From: Fen-1038 sp042408355
GTDB lineage: Bacteria > Chloroflexota > Anaerolineae > Anaerolineales > Villigracilaceae
NCBI GenBank assembly: GCA_042408355.1
Contig: JBHORD010000165.1
Coordinates: 1 to 64,000, forward strand
Direction of reading: 5' to 3'
DNA: 64,000 bases
A program made the position numbers and the translations under genes. The notes under the pieces were generated by a model, which saw nothing but the letters and a program-made list of their open reading frames with translations, was not told the DNA's origin and made no database searches. Within the stretch, counting starts at the first letter, position 1; every line of letters starts with the position of its first letter. Below, one piece after another: positions 13,969 to 22,299 of the stretch.

Positions 13969-15702
13969 ATGCTGACAGAACTCCGCATCCAGAATTTCGC
14001 GATTATAGACAAACTCGATCTCAAGCCGGGACCCGGCCTCGTGATCCTGACCGGCGAAACGGGCGCGGGCAAATCCATCATCCTCGACGCGGTTGAGATG
14101 TTGATTGGAGGCCGCGCCGACGCAGCGGTGGTGAGAACCGATTCGGACGCGGCGTATGTCGAAGGCGTGTTCGCCCTCAAGGGGCCTGAAAAAGAAGCGG
14201 TAAACGAAATCCTGAAACGCGAAGAACTTTTGGATGATCCCGATTATGTGACGCTGGCGCGCGAAGTCCGGCGCGAGGGGCGAAGCATCGCACGCGTCAA
14301 TGGCCGGACGGTGGGCGTGTCGCTCCTGAAGGAAATTGGCGCGCGGTTGGTGGATATTCACGGTCAATCGGAACATCTTTCCTTGCTCGATCCGCGCGCG
14401 CATCTCGGTCTGTTGGATCGTTACGCAGACATTGCAAACCCCTTAGCCGAATATCGTCAGACGTATCAAAAGTTATTGAGCGTCCGCAAAGAGTTGAACG
14501 AACTCCGTCAGGCGCAGGCCGACGCGGAACGCCGCGTCGAAATGCTGATGTTTCAGGCGGAGGAGATCGAAGCCGCGAAGCTCAAGCCTGGCGAAGATGA
14601 TGAGTTGAAAAAAGAGCGCGACCGTTTGGCAAACGCCGAGTCGCTGGCGCAATATGCGCAGCATGCGCTCGAGGTTTTGGATGAAGGTTCGCAGGAATCT
14701 CCCGCGGCCAGCGATTTGATCGGGCAGGCCGCGCGGGCGTTGGCCGGACTTGCCAAGATTGATAAGGCGCAGGAAGAACTTGCCAATGCAGCCGCCGCGC
14801 TCGAAGATACGCTGGCAGATTTGGTGCGCAATTTGCGCGACTATCTGGATGAAATCGAATTCAACCCCAAACGTTTGGAGGAGGTCGAAGAACGTTTGAA
14901 TTTGATCCACAATCTCAAACGCAAATATGGCGGAAGCATTCCGGCGGTGATTGCATTCGGTCAAAGCGCGCGCCAACAATTGGAAACCATTTCCACTGCC
15001 GGCGAACGCATCCGTGCGCTCGAAACGGAGGAAGATAAACTGCTTCAAACGTTGTCGAAGCAGGCGGTTGCGCTTTCGGAAAAACGCAAAGCCGCGGCGG
15101 AAAAATTGGGCAAAAACATCGAGGCCGAACTCGACGATTTGAGAATGGCCTCGGCGCGCTTCGGCGTGGACTTTCAAACGCGCCCCGATCCAAACGGCAT
15201 CCCACTAAATGATGGTTCGCGCGTCGCGTTCGACTCAAATGGTTTCGACCGCGTGGAATTTCTCGTCGCGCCGAATCCCGGCGAAGGACTCAAACCGCTG
15301 GCGAAAATCGCCTCCGGCGGCGAGACTTCACGGCTTATGCTGGCGTTGAAAAACATCCTCGCCAGCGCGGACGAAATCCCGTCGTTGATCTTCGATGAAA
15401 TTGATCAGGGCATCGGCGGACGCGTGGGCCTGGTCGTCGGATTCAAGCTGTGGCATTTGGGGCGAAACCATCAAGTCTTTTGCGTGACGCATTTGCCGCA
15501 ACTCGCCGCCTTCGGCGATGAACATTATCAGGTGCAGAAGATCATTCAGGGCAACCGCACGTTGACGCGTGTCGAGCGGCTGAGCGGCGAACCGCAGCTG
15601 CTCGAACTTTCGCAGATGCTTGGCGAAGTGGGCGAAGGCACACTGCGTTCCGCGCATGAATTGATGCAGGCTGCGCGTCAGATGGTCAAGAGCGCAAAGT
15701 AA
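13969..15702 (+). CDS. recN: DNA repair protein RecN
   Basis: A 577-residue SMC-like ATPase that acts at double-strand breaks before RecA. Walker A (ILTGETGAGKS, about 25-36), a coiled-coil middle (about 160-370), the ABC signature region (IASGGETSRLMLALK) and Walker B (LIFDEIDQGIGGR) are in order. Length is normal. The start ATG overlaps a weak site (AGGCCTCT). It ends the plus-strand run that began with the Cas4-like halves, which puts two DNA-end-processing functions in one cluster. Confidence 0.96.
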   Translation: MLTELRIQNFAIIDKLDLKPGPGLVILTGETGAGKSIILDAVEMLIGGRADAAVVRTDSDAAYVEGVFALKGPEKEAVNEILKREELLDDPDYVTLAREVRREGRSIARVNGRTVGVSLLKEIGARLVDIHGQSEHLSLLDPRAHLGLLDRYADIANPLAEYRQTYQKLLSVRKELNELRQAQADAERRVEMLMFQAEEIEAAKLKPGEDDELKKERDRLANAESLAQYAQHALEVLDEGSQESPAASDLIGQAARALAGLAKIDKAQEELANAAAALEDTLADLVRNLRDYLDEIEFNPKRLEEVEERLNLIHNLKRKYGGSIPAVIAFGQSARQQLETISTAGERIRALETEEDKLLQTLSKQAVALSEKRKAAAEKLGKNIEAELDDLRMASARFGVDFQTRPDPNGIPLNDGSRVAFDSNGFDRVEFLVAPNPGEGLKPLAKIASGGETSRLMLALKNILASADEIPSLIFDEIDQGIGGRVGLVVGFKLWHLGRNHQVFCVTHLPQLAAFGDEHYQVQKIIQGNRTLTRVERLSGEPQLLELSQMLGEVGEGTLRSAHELMQAARQMVKSAK

Positions 15703-15954
15703 ATGTAAAAAAACGACAGTGGACTTGTTCAAATCAGCGGGTTTGAAGTTGGAGTAAATGCTCGTAGCGAAGCCGAGGCGAAACCGCTATTAAATTGAAA
15801 GCCGGGAAAAGAGAGTGTGCGCTCAAAGCGTAAGGGATGGTCGAAGATCGCGCCCGGCAGTACGATCCCGAAGCGCTTCCCGCTGGCGCTTACTGAAACA
15901 ACCGCGAAACGCCTCGCAAAACTGGCGCAAGGCGGCATTCCGAACTCAGGTTTA
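15703..15954. other. Spacer with decayed-looking sequence, no supported gene
   Basis: About 250 bp between recN and the terminator of the next minus-strand gene. A plus-strand frame from GTG 15817 reads as a short basic protein (SKIAPGSTIPKRFPLALTE) with no ribosome site, and it runs through the terminator hairpin into the next gene. It could be a gene remnant. Nothing else is seen. Confidence 0.4.
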
Positions 15955-15986
15955 TTACAAAAATTCCCGCCGTGTGGCGGGAATTT
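15955..15986 (-). terminator. Terminator of the DivIVA-like gene
   Basis: 11-bp perfect stem AAATTCCCGCC/GGCGGGAATTT with a 4-nt loop, then TTTGTAA on the minus strand; 4 bp beyond the stop codon. Confidence 0.85.
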
Positions 15987-15989
15987 GAT

Positions 15990-16490
15990 TTACTTCTCGA
16001 CTTTTTCCGAAACAACCGGCGGCGAAGCCGGAATGGATTTTCGCATTTGATCTTCCTGCATGGTAAGGATACCATTGCGAACCTGATTCATCACTTTATC
16101 CAGGGTGTCCTGCAATTTTTCCAACGTATCCAGCACGTAATCGTCGGCCTCGCGGCGGATATTTTCCGCTTCGGCGCGCGCCTGCAAAATGATCTGGTCG
16201 GCGCGGCGCTGAGCCTCAACCGTGATGCTGTCCTTCATCGTCATCTGGTCGGCCTTTTCTCGAGCCAGAGCAATCGTCCGATCGGCCTCCTCTTGCGCCT
16301 GCGCCAGAAAGCGGTCGCGCTGGCCTATGATCTGCTGTGCCTTCTTGACCTCATCCGGGACAACGATGCGCATCTGGTCAATGATCTCCAGCATGCGGTC
16401 TTCATCCACGATGACGTTATGTGTAAACGGCAAAGCTTTGGCTTCGTTGAAAAGTTCTTCCAGACGGTCAATCAGTTGCAGGATGTCCAT
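15990..16490 (-). CDS. DivIVA-like coiled-coil protein
   Basis: A 166-residue, highly charged protein, predicted as nearly continuous helix. The N-terminal piece (MDILQLIDRLEELFNEAKALPFTHNVIVDEDRMLEIIDQMRI in outline) is followed by Ala/Glu/Arg heptads (AQEEADRTIALAREKADQ, AEAENIRREADDYV). This layout is common in Chloroflexota and resembles DivIVA or the ATP synthase b/E stalk family. A role at the septum or membrane is possible but inferred. Shine-Dalgarno GGAGG lies 5 nt before the ATG. coaD lies upstream on the same strand. Confidence 0.75.
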   Translation of the reverse strand: MDILQLIDRLEELFNEAKALPFTHNVIVDEDRMLEIIDQMRIVVPDEVKKAQQIIGQRDRFLAQAQEEADRTIALAREKADQMTMKDSITVEAQRRADQIILQARAEAENIRREADDYVLDTLEKLQDTLDKVMNQVRNGILTMQEDQMRKSIPASPPVVSEKVEK

Positions 16491-16587
16491 AAGTTCCTCC
16501 GCAGAGATCGGCGGACTCTTCGTATGATCAACAGGGACGATAACTCATTATACTGCTTCTTATATAAAAATTTCTCTTCCGAATGCG

Positions 16588-17106
16588 TCAATCTCGCAAT
16601 GCGTTGGGAGGGGAATGCCCGTCCCCCAAATCACTGACTTTTGCCTTCAATGCCTTTTCCACGTGCGGCGGGACCATGCTCGACACATCGCCATTTAACA
16701 TTGCGATCTCGCGCACTGTGCTGGACGAAAGAAACGTGTGCTCTTCCGCGGTGATCAGCGCGACCGTCTCGATATCCGCGGCCAGCCGCTGATTCGCCAG
16801 CGCCATGCGGAACTCAAACTCGAAGTCCGAGAAGACGCGCAGGCCGCGTACGATAACCTGCGCGTGAACTCTGCGCGCAAATTCAATTGTCAAGCCGCTG
16901 TATCCGACCACCTTGATCTTGGGGTTGTCCTTCACAGCCTCCATGACCAGCGCCATGCGCTCGTCCGGGTCGAACATCAATGACTTGAGCGGCTTGTCGT
17001 AAACCGCCATGACGACCTCATCGAAAAGACGCGAGGCGCGCGCGGCAATATCCATATGACCGTAATGGATGGGATCGAACGTGCCGGGAAACAAAGCTCT
17101 AACCAT
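16588..17106 (-). CDS. coaD: Phosphopantetheine adenylyltransferase
   Basis: A 172-residue nucleotidyltransferase for the fourth step of coenzyme A synthesis. The start at 17106 (GGAG 5 nt upstream) places the motif ALFPGTFDPIHYGHMDI at residues 4-20 with the catalytic His at 17. The C-terminal nucleotide motif FLSSSTVREIA is intact, and VRGLRVFSDFEFEF is typical. Longer in-frame starts add sequence from the upstream repeat and are rejected. The C-terminal tail (DLGDGHSPPNALRD) is somewhat longer than usual. Confidence 0.96.
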   Translation of the reverse strand: MVRALFPGTFDPIHYGHMDIAARASRLFDEVVMAVYDKPLKSLMFDPDERMALVMEAVKDNPKIKVVGYSGLTIEFARRVHAQVIVRGLRVFSDFEFEFRMALANQRLAADIETVALITAEEHTFLSSSTVREIAMLNGDVSSMVPPHVEKALKAKVSDLGDGHSPPNALRD

Positions 17107-17120
17107 GCATTCTCCAATTT

Positions 17121-17224
17121 TTAAACACAACCGGCGCAAAGACCGCTGCGGTTTGAATCCAAAGGACTTTGCGCACTCGCCCGCACTTGTATGCAGGCGC
17201 AAGCGTCGTGTCTTTTGTGTTTAA
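17121..17224. repeat. Spacer element bounded by a 10-bp inverted repeat
   Basis: TTAAACACAA (17121-17130) and TTGTGTTTAA (17215-17224) frame about 85 bp with GGCGCAAAG / CTTTGCGC inside. The wording (AAACACAAAAGACACGACG on the minus strand) matches the dispersed CACAAAG/GCGCGAAG family. The right arm overlaps the recG stop codon. Confidence 0.6.
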
Positions 17225-19704
17225 GATACATCGCCTTTGCCCTGGCTCCAGAAGCGTTGCAAGGATTCCGCCAGCAAAGCATGTTCGGGTTTTTGTAAAT
17301 CGGCATCTTCTTCGAACAATCTTTGCGCCTCGAGGCGCGCTTTCTCGATCAACGCCACATCGGTCAGGCTTGCCATGCGTAAACCAGATGCATAACCCGA
17401 TTGCCGCGTGCCGAGAAATTCGCCGGGGCCGCGCTGCTGCAAATCGCGTTCGGCCAGCACAAAGCCATCGTTGGATTCAGCCATCGCCTGCAAACGTTCG
17501 CTCTCCGCCTTGTCTTCGTGCGTTGGAATCAACAGACAATATGATTGCGCCGGGCCGCGCCCAACGCGGCCGCGCAGTTGATGCAGTTGCGCCAGGCCGA
17601 ATCGGTCGGCGCCTTCGATCAGCATCACCGTCGCGTTTGGAACATCCACGCCTACTTCCACGACGGTGGTCGAAACCAAAATATCGTATTGCCCGTCGCG
17701 AAACTTGAGCATGGTCTCGTCTTTTTCATCGGCCCGCATGCGTCCATGCAAAAGGCCGAGTTTGAGATCAGGGAAAATTTCCTTCGACAGGACCTCATAA
17801 TCATCCACCGCGGCGGGCAGGTCTCCCAGCTTTTCACTTTCCTCGATCAACGGATAAATGATAAAAGCCTGATGTCCCTCTTGAATCTGTCCGCGGATCA
17901 ATGTGTAGGCGCGCTCGCGTTCCTGCGGCCGCAGGACGTAGGTATTGACCGGCTGGCGGCCCGCCGGCATTTCGTCTATGAGGGATAAATCGAGATCGCC
18001 GTAAATCGTCAATGCCAGCGAACGCGGAATCGGCGTGGCAGTCATCACCAGCAAATGCGGATTGGTTCCTTTGGAGCGGAGTTCCGCCCGCTGTTCCACG
18101 CCGAAGCGGTGCTGTTCGTCAATCACAGCCAATTGCAAATCCTTGAACTGAACCGGGCCTTCAATGACCGCGTGCGTGCCGATGACAATTTTGATCGAAC
18201 CGTCTGCCAATCCATTGCGGATCGCCTCTTTCTCCACTTCGGGCGTATCGCCAACCAGCAAGCGAATCTCATCCTCGTGCATGATTCCGCTTTCGCCAGC
18301 GAGTTGATTCTTGAAACTACGATAATGCTGTTCCGCCAGGATTGAAGTTGGAGCCATGACCGCGGCTTGCGCGCCGTTCGATGTGATGATCGCGGCGGCG
18401 AGCGCGGCGACAACGGTCTTGCCCGAACCGACATCGCCTTGCAGAAGTCGATTCATCGGTTTGCCCGAATCCAAATCGGCGCGGATTTCAGCGAGGGCGC
18501 GCTGCTGTGCATTTGTCAGCGTGAAGGGAAGGCTCGTTAAACGCGCCGCCAGCCAATCGTCCGGGACTGAGAAGCGGCGCGCCTCGGCCTGTTTCCAATC
18601 GCGCTTTTGCCGCATCACGCCCATCTGCAAGAAGAAAATTTCATCGAAAGCCAGCCGCTCACGCGCCGCTTTCAACAAGTCCTGCGAATCGGGAAAATGA
18701 ATTTGCAACAAGGCCTGGCCCAGGCTGATTAACTGCGCGGAGGAACGAACGCTTTCCGGCAGTGAGTCGGCCACCGCCGGCGCCCAATACGTCACGACTT
18801 GCTTCATCAAACCGCGCAGCCACTTCTGCGTGATCTTCGCGGTCAGCGGATAAATCGGCACGATGCGGTTGGTGTGCAAATGTTCGATGTCCACCGATTC
18901 CCAATCGGGCTGGTTCATCACGAGGCGGCCCAGATATTGCTCCACTTTTCCCGAAACAGAAATCTGCATTCCCTCTTTGAGGCGATTGGCCATCCACGGC
19001 TGGTTGAACCACGAGAGCCGCAGTGCGCCGGTGCCATCGCTGAGAATGGCTTCGACAATCGTAGCCGAGCCGCTGCGAATGGGGCGCGTATGCACCGATT
19101 GAATCGTGCCGATCACGGTCACCTGCTCGCCGTACCACAAACTTTTGATCGGTTTGAGCTGTGAATAATCGTCGTAGCGGCGCGGGAAATAATAGAGCAT
19201 GTCGCCGAGCGTTTTCATGCCGAGGCTTTCGAGTGTGGCGGCGTGCCTCGGACCGACGCCTTGAAGAACCGTTAGCGGGGCGTCGAGCGCGGCGGGCGTT
19301 TGACTCGTTTTCGCGCCGGGAACAGATTCGGAGCGCGGCGGAGGCGCGGGGCGCTGTTGCTGTAGAGGACGACTCGGTTGCGGGCGCGATTGTGCCGGCG
19401 CGGATTCTGTGGCTTGCGGCCGCGGCCGTTGCTGGGACCTTTGTGCGGCTTCGGGATACGCTTCACCGATGCGCTTCCACAAACCTTTCAACGCGTCGGC
19501 GCGGGACTGCGGGCTGAGGCCCTCATACGAGCGGAGTCTCTGCACGACGGCTTGAATCACTTCTTCGCTAACGCCGTCGGCGCGCGCCTCGCCTTCCCAA
19601 AAATCAAGCATCTTTGCCAACCCGCCGATGATTGCGTTATTGCTGTATCCGTTCTCGTGTTCGAGGCGGAAGAATTTTCGAAGTTTCTCTAGTGAAGGCT
19701 GCAT
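17221..19704 (-). CDS. recG: ATP-dependent DNA helicase RecG with an N-terminal extension
   Basis: An 827-residue helicase that reverses stalled forks. The standard protein begins near residue 140 (LTVLQGVGPRHAATLESLG), with the OB-fold wedge (GEQVTVIGTIQSVHTRP), Walker A (LLQGDVGSGKT), DEQH box (AVIDEQHRFGVEQR), motif III (LVMTATPIPR) and the C-terminal motif VVEVGVDVPNA followed by QLRGRVGRG. The first 140 residues are extra: a helical domain (1-85) and a Pro/Gln/Ser linker. The start has no ribosome site but lies exactly 6 nt after an extended -10, so it is probably leaderless. Confidence 0.96.
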   Translation of the reverse strand: MQPSLEKLRKFFRLEHENGYSNNAIIGGLAKMLDFWEGEARADGVSEEVIQAVVQRLRSYEGLSPQSRADALKGLWKRIGEAYPEAAQRSQQRPRPQATESAPAQSRPQPSRPLQQQRPAPPPRSESVPGAKTSQTPAALDAPLTVLQGVGPRHAATLESLGMKTLGDMLYYFPRRYDDYSQLKPIKSLWYGEQVTVIGTIQSVHTRPIRSGSATIVEAILSDGTGALRLSWFNQPWMANRLKEGMQISVSGKVEQYLGRLVMNQPDWESVDIEHLHTNRIVPIYPLTAKITQKWLRGLMKQVVTYWAPAVADSLPESVRSSAQLISLGQALLQIHFPDSQDLLKAARERLAFDEIFFLQMGVMRQKRDWKQAEARRFSVPDDWLAARLTSLPFTLTNAQQRALAEIRADLDSGKPMNRLLQGDVGSGKTVVAALAAAIITSNGAQAAVMAPTSILAEQHYRSFKNQLAGESGIMHEDEIRLLVGDTPEVEKEAIRNGLADGSIKIVIGTHAVIEGPVQFKDLQLAVIDEQHRFGVEQRAELRSKGTNPHLLVMTATPIPRSLALTIYGDLDLSLIDEMPAGRQPVNTYVLRPQERERAYTLIRGQIQEGHQAFIIYPLIEESEKLGDLPAAVDDYEVLSKEIFPDLKLGLLHGRMRADEKDETMLKFRDGQYDILVSTTVVEVGVDVPNATVMLIEGADRFGLAQLHQLRGRVGRGPAQSYCLLIPTHEDKAESERLQAMAESNDGFVLAERDLQQRGPGEFLGTRQSGYASGLRMASLTDVALIEKARLEAQRLFEEDADLQKPEHALLAESLQRFWSQGKGDVS

Positions 19705-19710
19705 GAGATT

Positions 19711-19719
19711 ATTTTATCA
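19711..19719 (-). promoter_or_regulatory. Extended -10 for a leaderless recG transcript
   Basis: Minus strand TGATAAAAT; TAAAAT at 19711-19716, 6 nt (19705-19710), then the recG ATG. Confidence 0.65.
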
Positions 19720-19941
19720 TGGGGGAGGCGAAAGGACTTCGGCCCCGCCAGGCGAAATACATTCAACCAAAACTTGTTTTCCTCAATTTCAAAATCCCTG
19801 TTTCAGAAAAGCTTCCGCGGCCTCTATGAATTCCCCGGCTCCTCCTGTCATTTCACGAACTTCATCAAGATAGGCTCACCTGCAAGACATCCTATTTTGA
19901 GGCAATTATTTTTTTCTAATGCGATTGCCCTGCGACAACAT

Positions 19942-20232
19942 CTACTTTACCAATTCTTTAAATTCCGGATGCCGCTTGATGTAACCGTCCACAAACCAGC
20001 ACAAGGTTCTCACGTTGAGCGAGTTTTCCTGTGCATACGTCAGCGCGGCTTTCGCCAGTTTACTCCCAATGCCCTGACCTTCCAGCGCGGGCGGAACAAA
20101 GGTGTGAACGAAGAGAATCGTTTGTCCCTGCAAAAGATAGGTTAACTCGGCGAGGTAAGAATGCACGCGGATTTCAAACCGCTTTCGTTCAACGTTGTGA
20201 ACGACGTTCAGGCTGCCAGGTTCAAAACGCAT
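19942..20232 (-). CDS. Short GNAT-fold N-acetyltransferase (YidJ/COG2388 type)
   Basis: A 96-residue protein of the minimal GNAT class. The acetyl-CoA loop is PPALEGQGIGSKLAKAAL, followed by TLCWFVDGYIKRHPEF, the conserved C-terminal WFV.. fingerprint of this subfamily. The substrate is unknown. The ATG at 20232 is one base after the stop of the agmatinase gene, so the two are translationally coupled. A longer in-frame reading upstream is an overlap artefact inside that gene. Confidence 0.85.
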   Translation of the reverse strand: MRFEPGSLNVVHNVERKRFEIRVHSYLAELTYLLQGQTILFVHTFVPPALEGQGIGSKLAKAALTYAQENSLNVRTLCWFVDGYIKRHPEFKELVK

Positions 20233-20233
20233 G

Positions 20234-21136
20234 TTATTTACTCGATTGTTTCGCCCGCGCAATGACCGCGACGAACTCCATGATGATTTTGAGCGCGGCG
20301 AAAACGGTCGCTTCGGATTCGTCGAGCGGCGGCGCGACTTCAACAACATCCAACCCCGCTAACGGCAAGCCCTGAAGCGATTGAATCAATGTGATGACCT
20401 GGCGCGAAGTCAATCCGCCCGAATCGGGAATGCCTGTGCCGGGCGCGAAGGCGGGATCGAGGCAATCAATATCCAATGAGACATGCACCGCATCGCATCT
20501 CGATAAGATTTTATGAACCTCTGCGGCGATGGGCTTCATGCCGCGTTCGGCCGCGTCCGCGGCGGTGTAAACGTTCAAGCCGCCGTTCTCAATCAAGTCA
20601 ATTTCCTGATCTTCCCACGAGCGCAAACCGACCATGCAAACGTCTTCGGGCTTGACGCCGAACTCCAGTCCGCGGCGCAGGACGCAGGCATGGGAAAGTT
20701 TCGAGCCGTTGAACTCATCGCATAAATCCGGATGCGCGTCCACCCACAAAACGCCGAGGCGTTTATTTTCGAATCGCTCGCGCTGGCCTTGAAAAATTGG
20801 AATCGTCACGGAGTGATCGCCGCCGAGCAGGATGGGCATGTTAGGCAGAGTCGCCACTTTTTGGCGAATCCGCTCGAAGTCCCGCGCGGGATGCGTGATG
20901 GCAATATCGCCCAAATCGCAGATGCGAATCTCTTTGAGCCGCGTCCGGTCTTCGCTGAACGGCGTCATGTGCTGTGACCAAAAGCGAATCCGCTCGGGGC
21001 CGCGCGAGGCGCCTTTGCGCGCGCTGGCAAGCCCGTCGAACGGAATGCCGATGATCGAGAAATCGGAATCGGCGGGGGAATAATCCGGGCGGCAAAGATC
21101 AGCCCAAAGTCCGTGAGTGGCAGCGGGATCGGTCAT
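20234..21136 (-). CDS. speB: Agmatinase / ureohydrolase family enzyme
   Basis: A 300-residue binuclear manganese hydrolase. Metal ligands are visible in GGDHSVT (H108), WVDAHPDL (D133, H135, D137) and SLDIDCLDPAFAPGT. The family cleaves agmatine to putrescine plus urea, or a related guanidino substrate; agmatine is the best guess from GTGIPDSGGLTSRQ. Length is normal. A TAAAAT box and an AGAGG ribosome site precede the ATG. A short GNAT gene is coupled downstream, possibly acting on a polyamine (inference). Confidence 0.9.
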   Translation of the reverse strand: MTDPAATHGLWADLCRPDYSPADSDFSIIGIPFDGLASARKGASRGPERIRFWSQHMTPFSEDRTRLKEIRICDLGDIAITHPARDFERIRQKVATLPNMPILLGGDHSVTIPIFQGQRERFENKRLGVLWVDAHPDLCDEFNGSKLSHACVLRRGLEFGVKPEDVCMVGLRSWEDQEIDLIENGGLNVYTAADAAERGMKPIAAEVHKILSRCDAVHVSLDIDCLDPAFAPGTGIPDSGGLTSRQVITLIQSLQGLPLAGLDVVEVAPPLDESEATVFAALKIIMEFVAVIARAKQSSK

Positions 21137-21202
21137 ATTGTTTTGCCTCTTTCAAATTTTATCCGATAAAACGAGAGCAGGCTTTTTGACGGCTCCGTTC
21201 TC

Positions 21203-22066
21203 TCAATCTTCAACCGGATAGTAACACAAGCCCGCCGTGCCCGGCCCCGTATGGACAGCCAGCGCGGGCGAAAGTTCAGCAAACATCGACTCGACCACAT
21301 TCACTTTTGATTCGACCAAATCCTTGATCTTTTCCACTTCGCGCTGTGCCCCTGCATGAACATAAGCGACTCTGGCTTTGCCTTTTCCAATTGCCTGCGC
21401 GACCATATCGGCCATCTGTTGATAGGCTTGGCCGCGGCTGTGAGCTTTGCCAAGCGGCACAATTTCGCCATCCTCCACACCGATCAGCGGCTTGATGTTG
21501 AGCATGGTGCCAAGCAGATTTTGCGCCTTGCCAATGCGCCCGCCGAGGTAAAGATAGCGGAGCGTATCCGCCGTTTGAATCATATGCGTGACGGGAATCA
21601 TCTTTTTAACGCGCGCCGTGATCTCGTTCAAACTCCAGCCCGATAACGCGGCGCGCGCCGCCTCGATCGCCATCCAGCCCTGACAAAGCGACGCGGAACG
21701 CGTGTCAATCACTTCAAGCCGAATGTTCGGATGGCTTTCCTTGAGCATGGATTGCGCGACGGTCGCGGCCTGATATCCGCCGCTTGCTTTGGATGTCATT
21801 TGGATGCTGATGATTTCCTCCGCTCCATTCTCAACCAGTTTTTCATACGCCTGGTAATAATCCCCCGGACCGGGGCTGGCAGTAGTCGGCACAAATTTGG
21901 CGGTGATCAGCCAGCGCAAAAATTCTTCCCGCTGAATCGTGACCAGATCGCGCAGAACTTCCTGTCCGCGATGAATATAATAAGCCACCGTGCTGATTTT
22001 GAGACTGTTTAGAATCGTCTCCGGCAGGCTGGCCGTGCTGTCCGTCAAAACCGCAACATTGGGCAT
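21203..22066 (-). CDS. DegV family fatty-acid-binding protein
   Basis: A 287-residue member of the DegV/FakB family, which binds fatty acids for phosphorylation by FakA. The ligand loop DSTASLP (residues 8-14), the TTASPGPGDYYQAYEKL segment (S of TASPGP contacts the carboxylate) and the GTMLNIKPLIGVEDGEI block are typical. No fakA is nearby. It is the first gene of the minus-strand run and diverges from the kamA promoter. Confidence 0.93.
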   Translation of the reverse strand: MPNVAVLTDSTASLPETILNSLKISTVAYYIHRGQEVLRDLVTIQREEFLRWLITAKFVPTTASPGPGDYYQAYEKLVENGAEEIISIQMTSKASGGYQAATVAQSMLKESHPNIRLEVIDTRSASLCQGWMAIEAARAALSGWSLNEITARVKKMIPVTHMIQTADTLRYLYLGGRIGKAQNLLGTMLNIKPLIGVEDGEIVPLGKAHSRGQAYQQMADMVAQAIGKGKARVAYVHAGAQREVEKIKDLVESKVNVVESMFAELSPALAVHTGPGTAGLCYYPVED

Positions 22067-22135
22067 TTTATCTCGCTTTCTCTCCTCTTCATTTTACACC
22101 CGCAGACGCTGCATCTATGCTTTTGCAAAGTGCGG

Positions 22136-22195
22136 TTGACCTGCATTTTGTTTCCACTTACAATACTACTAACGATGGTTAAGGTTTCTAACCAT
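22136..22195 (+). promoter_or_regulatory. kamA promoter with leader inverted repeat
   Basis: TTGACC (22136-22141), 17 bp, TACAAT (22159-22164). About 10 bp downstream, at the expected transcription start, is the inverted repeat ATGGTTA-N7-TAACCAT (22175-22195), a candidate operator. A roughly 130-nt leader follows with a GCCG...CGGC hairpin. Confidence 0.75.
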
Positions 22196-22299
22196 ATTGC
22201 CGGTTTCTTTCGGCCCGATCACGATCCTCCGTCGGGGCTGGTTTTCGCGTCCGTTTCACCTTAGCTTCATTTGTCATCTAACATTCGGAGGATTATCTT

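Noticed and set aside
15817..16050. Small basic plus-strand frame after recN
   Set aside because: No ribosome site; it reads through the terminator hairpin and into the DivIVA-like gene in antisense. At most a gene remnant.
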